Source: Nocardia nova NBRC 15556 (lineage in GTDB: Bacteria > Actinomycetota > Actinomycetes > Mycobacteriales > Mycobacteriaceae). Taken from it: a stretch of 64,000 nt of DNA. Below the pieces are notes generated by a model. That model ran no database searches and was not told the DNA's origin. It saw only the letters and a list, made by a program, of their open reading frames with translations. The stretch covers positions 1 through 64,000 of the forward strand of contig NZ_BDBN01000044.1 of the NCBI RefSeq assembly GCF_001613005.1. The letters run 5' to 3'. Shown here piece after piece: positions 34,475 through 44,471 of the stretch (positions are counted from its first letter, which is position 1; the number at the start of each line of letters is the position of its first letter). Both the position numbers and the translations under genes were made by a program.

Positions 34475-35101
34475 ATGGCTTCGGAATCCGCGGTACGACC
34501 GCGTCAACGGGCCCAGCATCTCGGCCCCGAACGCCGCCGCCCGCAGGTTCTGGATGCGGCGCTGCGCATCGCGGCGGACGAGGGGATCGCGGCCGTCACC
34601 ATCGCCGCCGTGGCCGAACGCCTGACCGTGACCCGGCCGGTGGTCTACGCCTGCTTCGCCGATCGCGTCGAACTCATCAACGCCCTCATCCAGCGTGAGG
34701 AGGGGCTGCTGCTGGCCGGCATCATGGACGCCCTGCCGCCGCGCCGGGTGGAGGCCGACGAAGAGGTCTTCGTCGAGGGGTTCCGCGCCCTGCTGGAGAC
34801 GGTCTCCAAACGCCCCGACACCTGGAAACTGCTGCACGGCAATCCCGATCCGGCGGTGGCGAGTTCGTTCGGACGTGGGCGCAGCTTCGCGGTCGAGCGC
34901 TGCACCCGCCGGTTGCGGCCCACGCTGGAGGCGTGGGGAACCGTCGACGCGGAACGCAAACTGCCCGCACTGGTCGAGTTGTGGGTTTCGGCCGGTGAGG
35001 GCGCGGTGCGAACGCTGGTGACCGAGGGCGACAAGTGGACCCCGCAGGATCTGGGCGCCTTCGTGGGCGCGGCGGTCTACCGGGCGCTGCGCTCGGCCTG
35101 A
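34475..35101 (+). CDS. TetR family transcriptional regulator (upstream of hmgA)
   Basis: A 208-residue regulator with an N-terminal HTH (about 25-70: LDAALRIAADEGIAAVTIAA, LTVTRPVVYACFADRVELI) and a C-terminal all-helical ligand domain. Start ATG 34475; an in-frame ATG at 34466 would add three residues. It is 124 bases upstream of hmgA in the same direction and divergent from fadE5, so either could be its target; an inverted repeat just before hmgA makes that gene plausible. Confidence 0.82.
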   Translation: MASESAVRPRQRAQHLGPERRRPQVLDAALRIAADEGIAAVTIAAVAERLTVTRPVVYACFADRVELINALIQREEGLLLAGIMDALPPRRVEADEEVFVEGFRALLETVSKRPDTWKLLHGNPDPAVASSFGRGRSFAVERCTRRLRPTLEAWGTVDAERKLPALVELWVSAGEGAVRTLVTEGDKWTPQDLGAFVGAAVYRALRSA

Positions 35102-35175
35102 GAGCTGTCGCGAAACCGCCGCTCGACTGGTATTTTTGCCGGCCGAAGTTCGCACTCTCCGGCAATCGGTCTAGC

Positions 35176-35198
35176 TAAAATGGAAATCGGCGTCCATT
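35176..35198 (+). promoter_or_regulatory. hmgA promoter -10 and overlapping inverted repeat
   Basis: TAAAAT at 35176-35181 is a good -10 without a clear -35. AATGGA-N8-TCCATT (35179-35198) overlaps its last bases, as a repressor operator would. Confidence 0.35.
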
Positions 35199-35225
35199 CG
35201 ACCAGCGACCCGGCGGGAGAGCGGT

Positions 35226-36434
35226 ATGGCGTTCTATCGGCAACTGGGATTCCTACCGGCGAAGCGGCACACCCAGCATCGTGACGAACGGGGGCAGCTG
35301 CTCTACGAGGAGCTGATGGGCGAGGAAGGCTTCTCCGGCGACTCGTCGCTGCTGTATCACCGCGGCCTGCCGCCGGCGATCGTCGACTCCTCGGTCTGGC
35401 GGCCGCCGAATCCCCGGACCGTGCCGAACCATCCGCTGCGGCACCGGCACCTGCGGCTGCACGAACTGTTCCCCGAGTCCGTACTCGCGCAGACCGACGT
35501 CGTGACGGGCCGCCGCCTGATCCTCGGCAACGACGACGTGCGCATCTCCTATGTGGCGGCGCTGCGCGAATCCCCCTTGTACCGCAACGCGATCGGTGAC
35601 GAGCTGGTCTACGTCGAATCCGGATCGGGCGTGGTGGATACCGTTTTCGGGCGGCTGCCGGTGCACGCCGGCGATCACGTGCTGCTGCCGCGGGCGACCA
35701 CGCATCGCTGGCGGCCGCAGGGCCCGGAACCGCTGCGCGGCTACATCATCGAGGCGACCGGACATATCACCGCACCGAAGCGGTATCTGTCCGCAAGCGG
35801 CCAGTTCCTGGAGAATTCGCCGTACTGCGAGCGGGATCTGCACGGTCCCGCCGAGCCGCTCCAGGAGTCCGGCACCGAGGTCGAGGTGCTGGTGAAACAT
35901 CGGCCCGGCGCCGAAATACTCGGCACCCGAATGGTGTACGCCCATCATCCGTTCGACGTGGTGGGCTGGGACGGCTGCCTGTACCCGTACACCTTCGATA
36001 TCGCCGATTTCGAGCCGATCACCGGCCGGATTCATCAGCCGCCACCGGTGCACCAGGCCTTCGCGGGGACGAACTTCGTGATCTGCGATTTCGTACCCCG
36101 CAAGGTCGACTACCACCCGCTGTCGATTCCGGTGCCCTACTACCACTCCAACGTCGACTCCGACGAGATCCTGTTCTACTGCGGCGGAAACTACGAGGCG
36201 CGGCGCGGTTCCGGTATCGGACCGGGATCGGTCTCGGTGCATCCCGGCGGATATGCACACGGTCCGCAGCCGGGCGCCTACGAGCGCAGTATCGGCGTGG
36301 ACTATTTCGACGAGCTGGCGGTGATGGTCGACACCTTCCGCCCGCTGGGGCTCGGCGAGGGCGCCCTGGCCTGCGAGGACCCGGATTACGCGTGGACCTG
36401 GTCGGGCCGCGGGCCGAGTTCGGAGCGGGCGTGA
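35226..36434 (+). CDS. hmgA: Homogentisate 1,2-dioxygenase
   Basis: A 402-residue Fe(II) ring-cleavage enzyme of the tyrosine/phenylalanine pathway: homogentisate to maleylacetoacetate. Two cupin halves; the C-terminal one carries the iron-site pattern YYHSNVDSDE (His307 with the acidic residue 6-7 further) and the late His in YAHGPQPG. GYHDVVGW-like AHHPFDVVGWDGCLYPY is a family landmark. GGGAGAG precedes ATG 35226. Its stop overlaps the fumarylacetoacetase start (GTGA), so the two pathway steps are coupled; no separate isomerase gene is seen between them. Confidence 0.87.
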   Translation: MAFYRQLGFLPAKRHTQHRDERGQLLYEELMGEEGFSGDSSLLYHRGLPPAIVDSSVWRPPNPRTVPNHPLRHRHLRLHELFPESVLAQTDVVTGRRLILGNDDVRISYVAALRESPLYRNAIGDELVYVESGSGVVDTVFGRLPVHAGDHVLLPRATTHRWRPQGPEPLRGYIIEATGHITAPKRYLSASGQFLENSPYCERDLHGPAEPLQESGTEVEVLVKHRPGAEILGTRMVYAHHPFDVVGWDGCLYPYTFDIADFEPITGRIHQPPPVHQAFAGTNFVICDFVPRKVDYHPLSIPVPYYHSNVDSDEILFYCGGNYEARRGSGIGPGSVSVHPGGYAHGPQPGAYERSIGVDYFDELAVMVDTFRPLGLGEGALACEDPDYAWTWSGRGPSSERA

Positions 36435-37612
36435 ACGCCACGGTCCGGCTGGAGGTGTCCGACGATGCCCCGTTCGGGCCGGACAACCTGCCCTACGGGG
36501 TGTTCGCGCCGCCCGGCGGCGATTTCCGAGTCGGCGCCCGGATCGGCTCGGATGTCGTGGATCTTTGTGTGTTGCTGGATGATTCGACGTTCGCGCGACC
36601 CGATCTGAACGCTTTCCTGGCCCAGGGGCCACGGCGTTGGCACACGGTGCGTGAACGGCTGCGGGAGGCGGTGCGCGGGCCACTGCCCGCGGCGGTGATC
36701 CATCCGCTCGCGTCGGTGCGATCGAAGCTCCCGATCGCGATCGGCGACTATGTGGACTTCTACGCGAGTATCGACCACGCCACCCGGCTCGGGCGGTTCC
36801 TGCGTCCCGACGGCGAACCGCTGCTGCCGAATTGGCGACACCTGCCGGTGGGTTATCACGGGCGTGCGGGCAGCGTGGTGGTCTCGGGCAGCCCGGTGAT
36901 CCGGCCCTGCGGACAGCGCCGGACCGGCTCGGGCGCAACGGAATTCGCGCCGTCCGCATGGCTGGACATCGAGGCGGAACTCGGCTTCGTCGTCGGCGCC
37001 GGTTCCGAGCTCGGGACATCGATCGCGGTGGACGCGTTCCCCGATCATGTTTTCGGCGTGGCGCTGGTCAACGACTGGTCGGCCCGCGACATACAGGCCT
37101 GGGAGGGACAGCCGCTCGGCCCGTTCCTCGGCAAATCGTTCGCCACCTCGCTGGCGGCGTGGATCACGCCGCTCGCCGCGCTGGAATGCGCCCGGATCGC
37201 GCTGCCGGAACAAACCCCGGAACCGCTTCCCTATCTACGGGGACAACAGGATTGGGGATTCGACATCGACGTGCGCGTGCACTGGAACGGCGTCCCGGTG
37301 AGTGCGCCGCCGTATCGCGCGATGTACTGGTCGGGGGCGCAGATGCTGGCCCATCTGACGGCCAACGGCGCCGGCACCCGGCCCGGCGACCTGTTCGCCT
37401 CCGGCACCATCTCGGGTCCCCGCCGGGATCAGAGCGGATCGTTCATCGAACTCTCCGGCAACGGCGCCGAGCCCGTCGACGTCGGCGGCTCCGAGCGGAC
37501 CTTCCTCGCCGACGGGGATACGGTCCTGCTGACCGCGACGGCCCCTGGCCCCGGCGGCTCACCTATGGCGTTGGGTGAGGTCAGCGGCCGGATCCTGCCC
37601 TCTCGCCGCTGA
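36431..37612 (+). CDS. fahA: Fumarylacetoacetase
   Basis: A 393-residue hydrolase that splits fumarylacetoacetate to fumarate and acetoacetate, the last step after HmgA. Family landmarks: YVDFYASIDHATRLGRFLRP, WRHLPVGYHGRAGS, LDIEAELGFVVG (metal Glu), NDWSARDIQAWE (metal Asp) and LGPFLGKSF. GTG 36431 overlaps the hmgA stop by four bases. Maleylacetoacetate isomerase is not in the window, and may be elsewhere or glutathione/mycothiol-independent. Confidence 0.92.
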   Translation: MNATVRLEVSDDAPFGPDNLPYGVFAPPGGDFRVGARIGSDVVDLCVLLDDSTFARPDLNAFLAQGPRRWHTVRERLREAVRGPLPAAVIHPLASVRSKLPIAIGDYVDFYASIDHATRLGRFLRPDGEPLLPNWRHLPVGYHGRAGSVVVSGSPVIRPCGQRRTGSGATEFAPSAWLDIEAELGFVVGAGSELGTSIAVDAFPDHVFGVALVNDWSARDIQAWEGQPLGPFLGKSFATSLAAWITPLAALECARIALPEQTPEPLPYLRGQQDWGFDIDVRVHWNGVPVSAPPYRAMYWSGAQMLAHLTANGAGTRPGDLFASGTISGPRRDQSGSFIELSGNGAEPVDVGGSERTFLADGDTVLLTATAPGPGGSPMALGEVSGRILPSRR

Positions 37613-37758
37613 TCGGCGGGGTGTCACCGTCCTGGCGGACACAACCGATAATTGTGCAGCGCGACTACAATGTGAGAGGCGTCACAGCACGGAACGCGTC
37701 ATCCCCACCCGTTCGGTGCGGTGAACACCATCGGCAGCGTGGCTTACGAGGAGCAGCT

Positions 37759-39552
37759 ATGCGCGAATACAGCCTGCCGGCCCTACAGGAAGTTCCGCCC
37801 GGCGCCACCCTCGGCGACCTTGTTCACCGCAACGCCGAAAAGTATCCCGACGTCGCGGTCATCGCTCGAAAACGCGACTCCCGATGGGAGGATCTGACCG
37901 CGGTCGAATTCCTCGCCGAGGTGCGAGCGGCGGCCAAGGGCCTGATCGCCAGTGGTATCGAGCCGGGCGATCGGGTGGCGATCATGTCCCGCACGCGGTA
38001 CGAGTGGACACTGCTCGATTTCGCCCTCTGGTGCGCCGCGGCCGTCACCGTTCCGGTATACGAGACGTCCTCCGCCGAACAGGTGCAATGGATACTCTCC
38101 GATTCCGGAGCCGTCGCGGTGATCACGGAAACCGCCGCGCACACGGCCGTCGTGGGCAAGGTGCAGGAACAGGTGCCCGATCTCGCGCACATCTGGGAGA
38201 TCGAGGCGGACGCGGTCGCCACCCTCGTGCGAACCGGCGCCGATGTCACCGACGCCGCGCTGGACGAACGGCGCTCCGCGATCGCCGGGGACGCTCTCGC
38301 GACCATCGTCTACACCTCCGGCACCACCGGCCGGCCCAAGGGATGCCGGATCACCCACGGCAACTTCCTGGGCGAACTGAGCAACGCGACCGCCCGCCTG
38401 CCGCAGTTGTTCCGCACGGGCGAGTCGTCGGTCCTGCTGTTTCTGCCGCTGGCCCATGTGTTCGGGCGGATCGTCGAGGTGGCCGCCGCGCTCGTGCCGA
38501 TCAAGATCGGTCATGTCGGCGACGTCAAGAACGTCACCGACGAGCTGGGCACCTTCCGGCCGACGCTGATTCTCGGCGTACCGCGAGTGTTCGAGAAGGT
38601 CTTCAACACGGCGCGCACGCAGGCGCAGTTGACGCATCGGGGCCGGATCTTCGACATCGCCGCGGATACGGCGATCGCCTACAGCCGCGCCTTGGATGCC
38701 GACCACGTCCCGCTGGGGCTGCGATTACGCCATCAACTGTTCGACCGTTTGGTGTATCGCAAGCTGCGAGCCGCGCTCGGTGGCCGGGCCACGCACGCCC
38801 TCTCCGGCGGTGCTCCACTCGGCGAACGCCTGGGGCACTTCTTCCGCGGCGTCGGCTTCACGGTGCTGGAGGGTTACGGGCTCACCGAAACCTCCGGAAT
38901 CGCCACCTTCAACCCGGACGACCGGCCGAAGATCGGAACCGTCGGCCAGCCGGTGCCGGGCACGACGGTTCGCATCGATGAAGACGGCGAGATCCTGCTG
39001 CGAGGTCCCCAGATGTTCCCCGGCTACTGGAACAACCCCGTGGCCACCGCGAACACCTTCCGCGACGACTGGTTCGCCACCGGCGACATCGGCTCACTCG
39101 ACGACGAGGGCTACCTGGCCATCACCGGCCGCAAGAAAGAACTCATCGTGACGGCCGGCGGCAAGAACGTCGCCCCGGCGGTGATCGAAGACCGCATCCG
39201 AGCCCACGCCATCGTCGGCGAAGTCGTGGTCGTCGGCGACGCCAAACCTTTCGTCACCTGTCTGGTCACCGTCGACAGCGAGCACTTCCCGATCTGGAAG
39301 CAGCTGCACGGCAAACCCTCCGAGGCCACCCTCGAAGACCTCGATTCCGACCCGGAGCTGCTGAGCGCGATCCAGGCCGCCGTCGACGACGGCAACGCGG
39401 CCGTATCCCGAGCCGAGGCGGTCCGGAAGTTCAGGCTGCTGCGCACCGAATTCACCGAGGCCAACGGCTATCTCACCCCGTCCCTCAAACTCAAGCGCAA
39501 CGTGGTCCTGCGCGACTTCGCCGAGGAAATCGAGGCACTGTATTCGACGTAG
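37759..39552 (+). CDS. Long-chain acyl-CoA ligase, FadD15-type
   Basis: A 597-residue AMP-forming ligase. Signatures: YTSGTTGRPKGC (P-loop), YGLTETSG (A5) , TGDIGSLDDEGYL (A7) and GRKKELIVTAGGKNVAP (A8/A10 lysine region). The start MREYSLPALQEVPPG and overall sequence are like M. tuberculosis FadD15 (600 aa), a fatty acyl-CoA ligase. It makes acyl-CoA from fatty acid, ATP and CoA. ATG 37759 has GAGGAG six bases upstream. It is the last gene before the thiC riboswitch, with a 147-base gap from fahA. Confidence 0.9.
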   Translation: MREYSLPALQEVPPGATLGDLVHRNAEKYPDVAVIARKRDSRWEDLTAVEFLAEVRAAAKGLIASGIEPGDRVAIMSRTRYEWTLLDFALWCAAAVTVPVYETSSAEQVQWILSDSGAVAVITETAAHTAVVGKVQEQVPDLAHIWEIEADAVATLVRTGADVTDAALDERRSAIAGDALATIVYTSGTTGRPKGCRITHGNFLGELSNATARLPQLFRTGESSVLLFLPLAHVFGRIVEVAAALVPIKIGHVGDVKNVTDELGTFRPTLILGVPRVFEKVFNTARTQAQLTHRGRIFDIAADTAIAYSRALDADHVPLGLRLRHQLFDRLVYRKLRAALGGRATHALSGGAPLGERLGHFFRGVGFTVLEGYGLTETSGIATFNPDDRPKIGTVGQPVPGTTVRIDEDGEILLRGPQMFPGYWNNPVATANTFRDDWFATGDIGSLDDEGYLAITGRKKELIVTAGGKNVAPAVIEDRIRAHAIVGEVVVVGDAKPFVTCLVTVDSEHFPIWKQLHGKPSEATLEDLDSDPELLSAIQAAVDDGNAAVSRAEAVRKFRLLRTEFTEANGYLTPSLKLKRNVVLRDFAEEIEALYST

Positions 39553-39602
39553 CAGGGCCGGTTCGACTACCGAGTCCGATTCAGGGGCCGATCGCGGGGG
39601 CA

Positions 39603-39632
39603 GTGACGCGCCCCACGGTCGCGCGGTACCCT
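39603..39632 (+). promoter_or_regulatory. Candidate thiC promoter
   Basis: GTGACG (39603-39608) and TACCCT (39627-39632) are 18 bases apart; transcription would start about 39639, just before the riboswitch. Confidence 0.35.
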
Positions 39633-39651
39633 CGGCCGGGTACCACATCGT

Positions 39652-39758
39652 GCCAACGGGGGCTCGCACCAGCGGGCTGAGAGGACGGCTAGCCCATTCG
39701 GGCGGATCGAGGGCCGTCGACCGTACGAACCTGACCGGGTAATGCCGGCGTAGGGAGG
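39652..39758 (+). promoter_or_regulatory. TPP riboswitch before thiC
   Basis: The conserved core of the thiamine pyrophosphate aptamer is present: ACGGGGG near the 5' side, GGGCTGAGAG (P2/J3-2), and the 3' element GAACCTGACCGGGTAATGCCGG followed by CGTAGGGA. The ribosome site GGGAGGA (39753-39759) overlaps the 3' end of the aptamer, so translation control by sequestration is plausible. Product of the pathway would switch thiC off. Confidence 0.9.
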
Positions 39759-39769
39759 ATTGAGCTCAC

Positions 39770-41401
<1,632 letters not shown>

Positions 41402-41419
41402 CAGCGAAAGCTGTTGTGC

Positions 41420-41485
41420 CGTAACGGTCCGGCCGTTACGCTGCGCGCGCCGACGCCCGCTCGCCGCCAGGGCGTGCGTCGGCGC
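41420..41485 (+). terminator. Two hairpins after thiC
   Basis: Stem 1 CGTAACGG/CCGTTACG (41420-41440) and stem 2 GCGCCGACGC/GCGTCGGCGC (41447-41485) follow the thiC stop by 18 and 45 bases in the convergent gap with tetR. No U-run. Confidence 0.45.
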
Positions 41486-41513
41486 CGCAGATGTGCCGCA
41501 CGCCCGCGACTCA

Positions 41514-42152
41514 TCACTCGATGTTCGCGAGCGTCCGGATTCCGGTGAGGATCACGCGGACGCCGTGCTCGAATTCGTCGTTCGGATCGATCGAGGACAG
41601 CGTGGTGACCAGGTGGGCCGTACGCGGATAGCGATCGGGGTCCACCGCCCGGTCGAGGTGGGCGTAGGGATTGTCGGCACCGTAGTCCGCGCCCGTACGC
41701 GCCTGCTCCTCGATCACGAAGCCGACCGTGTAATGCAGGACGATCGGGAAGACCCACCCGGCCTGATCGGCGGAGAAGCCCGCGTCCTCCAGTGTGCGTA
41801 GCGTCAATTCCATTGTGCGCCACATCGATTCGTCGCTGACGTAGGTACCGGCGAGCAGTCTGCCGCCATCGCGGTGGCGCAGCATCGAACGCCGCAGCCG
41901 CCCGGCCAGTTCGGCGATCCAGTCCTGCCAGCTCTCGCCCCGGCGCGGCCCCTCCACGCGGTCGACCGCGGCGGTGAAGACCGCGCGCGCCATCACATCG
42001 AGCAGTTCCTGCTTGTTCTTGACATGCCAGTACAGCGCCGGCGCCTGCACGTTCAGCGCCGACGCCACCTTGCGCATGGTCAGCCCGTCGAGCCCGGTCT
42101 CGTCCAGCAGCTCCAGCGCGGCCGCGCCGATGACGTTGGCGTCGAGTTTCAT
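41514..42152 (-). CDS. TetR family regulator (TetR_C type), monooxygenase-linked
   Basis: A 212-residue regulator: HTH at about 18-65 (LELLDETGLDGLTMRKVASA, VQAPALYWHVKNKQELLDVM) and a C-terminal domain like that of tetracycline-type TetR (TetR_C_1), with a possible ligand pocket. GGGAGG precedes ATG 42152. Divergent from an FAD monooxygenase 88 bases away; three related palindromes lie between, so it very likely represses itself and the monooxygenase. Confidence 0.88.
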   Translation of the reverse strand: MKLDANVIGAAALELLDETGLDGLTMRKVASALNVQAPALYWHVKNKQELLDVMARAVFTAAVDRVEGPRRGESWQDWIAELAGRLRRSMLRHRDGGRLLAGTYVSDESMWRTMELTLRTLEDAGFSADQAGWVFPIVLHYTVGFVIEEQARTGADYGADNPYAHLDRAVDPDRYPRTAHLVTTLSSIDPNDEFEHGVRVILTGIRTLANIE

Positions 42153-42172
42153 CGCACCTCCCAGTCGATTGC

Positions 42173-42178
42173 TTGACA
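42173..42178 (+). promoter_or_regulatory. -35-like TTGACA before the FAD monooxygenase
   Basis: TTGACA is perfect, but I see no good -10 at 17-18 bases; the region is covered by operators. Confidence 0.3.
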
Positions 42179-42232
42179 GCTTAACAACGTTCTGGTCTCC
42201 TTAACGACGTTAAGGCTTTAACAACGTTAAGG
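42179..42232. promoter_or_regulatory. Three TetR operator sites
   Basis: CCTTAACG-A-CGTTAAGG (42199-42215) is a perfect 17-bp palindrome. A second copy, CTTTAACAACGTTAAGG (42216-42232), differs at two positions and directly precedes the ribosome site. A weaker third copy GCTTAACAACGTTCTGG (42179-42195) is next to a TTGACA. Core TTAACnACGTT occurs three times in 54 bases in the divergent gap. Confidence 0.7.
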
Positions 42233-42240
42233 AGCGGGTC

Positions 42241-43728
42241 GTGCACACAACCGAGGTGGTCGTCGCAGGTGGCGGGCCTACCGGCCTGATGCTGGCGTAC
42301 GAATTGCGGCTGGCCGGGGTCGAAGTGGAACTGCTGGACGCGCTGCCGGCCCGCACCGGCGAATCCCGGGCCGGAGGTATTCACGCGCGCACCATGGAGA
42401 TCCTCGACCAGCGCGGCCTGCTCGATGAGCTGCTGCGTCAGGGACGCACTCTGCCGCGGGGGCATTTCGGCGGACTTCCGCTCGACTTCAGCGACTTCCA
42501 CACCCGCTTCCCGTACACGCTCGCGGTGTTGCAGTCGGTGATCGAGCGCGAGTTGGACCGTCACGCGACGGCGGCCGGCGCGCCCGTTCAGTGGGATTCG
42601 CCGGTCACGGGATTTCGTCAGGACGATTCCGGGGTGGAGGTCGAGGTCGGCGGGGCCCACCCCCGCCGGATCCGCGCCGCTTACCTGGTCGGCTGCGACG
42701 GCGGGCGCAGTGCGGTGCGCAAGCTCGCGGGCATCGGCTTCGACGGTACCGACGCGACGGTGACGGGAATGATCGCCGATGTCGAACTCGCCGCTCCCCC
42801 TGCCGAGTTGTTCTTCGGCGCCCGGGGCGCTACCGGCGACTATTCCGTGATCCAGTTCGAGCCAGGGTGGTACCGGCTGATCGCCCAGTGCCACGACCGG
42901 GTGCGCGAGCGGGGCAGCGAGTTGACCTTCGACGAATTTCGCGGCGCATTCACCGAACTCGCCGGCACCGATTTCGGTATGCACAGCCCGCGGTGGGTCA
43001 CCCACTACAGCGATGCCGCCCGGCAGGCCGATCGCTACCGCGTCGGCCGGGTGTTCCTGGCCGGCGATGCCGCGCACATCCATTTCCCGGCCGGTGGCCA
43101 AGGCCAGAATCTGGGTCTGCAGGATGCGGCCAACCTGGGCTGGAAGCTGGCCGCCGTCCTGCGCGGCAATGCCTCCGACGCGCTGCTGGACACCTACGAG
43201 TCCGAACGCCGGCCGATCGCCGCACGGGTACTGCAGAACACACGCGCCCAGACGGCGCTGTCACGACCTGGCGCACACGTGGACGCGTTGCGCGACAGCA
43301 TGTCCGACCTCCTCGCGATCGACGAGGTCCGTCATCGCCTCGGACTCATGATCACCGCGCTCGACATCCGCTACGACTGCGATGACCACCATCCGCTGTG
43401 CGGCCGGCGTGTTCCGGATTCCGACATCGTGACTGCCGACGGCCCGGCCCGCGTCCATGAACTGCTGCGCCCGGGGCGGCCGATCGTGTTGGTGCGCAAC
43501 GCAGCCGAGGTGCCCGATATCAGCGACTGGAAGGATCGGGTGGACATCGTGTGCGCACAGGATCGGGGCGCCGAATGGACCGTTCCGGGCCTCGGGCCCG
43601 TTCCGGCACCCACGCATACCCTCATCCGCCCGGACGGCTATATCGCCTGGGCCGCAGTCGATTCCAGCACCGAGGGGTTGGACGCGGCGCTCACCACCTG
43701 GGTCGGCGCGAATACCGCAGTGCGGTGA
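42241..43728 (+). CDS. FAD-dependent class A monooxygenase, Rox-like
   Basis: A 495-residue group A flavoprotein monooxygenase. GGGPTGLMLAYEL (FAD dinucleotide motif), the DG motif GCDGGRSAVRK, and GD motif VFLAGDAAHIHFPAGGQGQNLG are in place; a C-terminal thioredoxin-like domain follows. The pattern is like rifampicin monooxygenases (Rox) and aromatic hydroxylases; substrate not known. Ribosome site AAGGAG sits six bases before GTG 42241, overlapped by the last operator. Divergent TetR suggests induction by its substrate or a xenobiotic (inference). The next tetR converges with nine bases between stops. Confidence 0.87.
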   Translation: MHTTEVVVAGGGPTGLMLAYELRLAGVEVELLDALPARTGESRAGGIHARTMEILDQRGLLDELLRQGRTLPRGHFGGLPLDFSDFHTRFPYTLAVLQSVIERELDRHATAAGAPVQWDSPVTGFRQDDSGVEVEVGGAHPRRIRAAYLVGCDGGRSAVRKLAGIGFDGTDATVTGMIADVELAAPPAELFFGARGATGDYSVIQFEPGWYRLIAQCHDRVRERGSELTFDEFRGAFTELAGTDFGMHSPRWVTHYSDAARQADRYRVGRVFLAGDAAHIHFPAGGQGQNLGLQDAANLGWKLAAVLRGNASDALLDTYESERRPIAARVLQNTRAQTALSRPGAHVDALRDSMSDLLAIDEVRHRLGLMITALDIRYDCDDHHPLCGRRVPDSDIVTADGPARVHELLRPGRPIVLVRNAAEVPDISDWKDRVDIVCAQDRGAEWTVPGLGPVPAPTHTLIRPDGYIAWAAVDSSTEGLDAALTTWVGANTAVR

Positions 43729-43737
43729 ATTCGACGG

Positions 43738-44385
43738 CTACTTCCGGGGCTGCCAGCGCGCGGTGAAATCCTCGGGTTGCGGTGCGGGGCCGGGGAGTTC
43801 GCCCGGGGTGCGCAGACCGTCGAGCAGCAGGGCGAGCATGCGATGACGCAGTTGCGTGGTCCGGGTGGGATCGGGGAGGACGATCGCCGCGCACGCCTCC
43901 AGCACCAGGCTCAGGTCGGCGACCGTCACCCCGTCGCGCACGGCGCCGGAAACCGTTGCCCGGCGCAGTATCTCCTCGTTCAATGCTGCCGAGCGCCGCA
44001 CCTGAGGGGCGAAGGATTCGTCCGGCGTGAAGGTCCCGGCCAGTCGCACGGTCAGCGAATGCACATCGGCGTCGACCACCCGGCGCAGGAATTCCGCCAG
44101 CACGTCCGCATCCGCCGGCAACTCCAGCGCGGCCGCACCCTCGGCGTTGTAACGGCACAGCCCCTGGTAGCAGAGCGTGCGCAGCAGCGCCTCCTTACTC
44201 GGATAGCGGCGATACAGCGCGCTGATCCCCACCCCGGCCCGTTCGGCGACGGCCGAGATCGGCGCGGTCGCATCGGCGAGGAAGACCGCGCGGGCGGCGT
44301 CGAGGATGATCCCGTCGTTGCGCGCGGCCTGCGCCTTGCGGCCGGGAAGCGCCTGGTGAGCTGGGGCGTCGGCTGATTTCGGCAT
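43738..44385 (-). CDS. TetR family regulator (epoxide hydrolase-linked)
   Basis: A 215-residue regulator with HTH at about 25-72 (IILDAARAVFLADATAPISA, VGISALYRRYPSKEALLRTL) and a C-terminal domain with ALxLLLxGLR-type end helix. Divergent from an epoxide hydrolase gene with 86 bases between; two inverted repeats cover the hydrolase promoter, so it should repress that gene. Start ATG 44385. Confidence 0.87.
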   Translation of the reverse strand: MPKSADAPAHQALPGRKAQAARNDGIILDAARAVFLADATAPISAVAERAGVGISALYRRYPSKEALLRTLCYQGLCRYNAEGAAALELPADADVLAEFLRRVVDADVHSLTVRLAGTFTPDESFAPQVRRSAALNEEILRRATVSGAVRDGVTVADLSLVLEACAAIVLPDPTRTTQLRHRMLALLLDGLRTPGELPGPAPQPEDFTARWQPRK

Positions 44386-44402
44386 GATCGCAGCGTAGCA
44401 CT

Positions 44403-44455
44403 TGAAACGGAATGATCCGTTCTGATACGGTCTGAACAGAACGAAACATTCCGTT
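44403..44455 (+). promoter_or_regulatory. Epoxide hydrolase promoter with two TetR operators
   Basis: TTGAAA (44403-44408), 17 bases, TACGGT (44426-44431) is a good promoter. The palindrome AACGGA-N4-TCCGTT (44406-44421) is perfect and sits across the -35 and spacer. A second site AACGAA-N4-TCCGTT (44440-44455) lies just past the predicted transcription start. Repressor at either site would block the gene. Confidence 0.65.
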
Positions 44456-44471
44456 CCAGAGGGAGACGATC

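Noticed and set aside
42179..42240. Rifamycin-associated element before the Rox-like gene
   Set aside because: The known element is a different GC-rich palindrome; the repeats here are TTAAC-type and match a divergent TetR.
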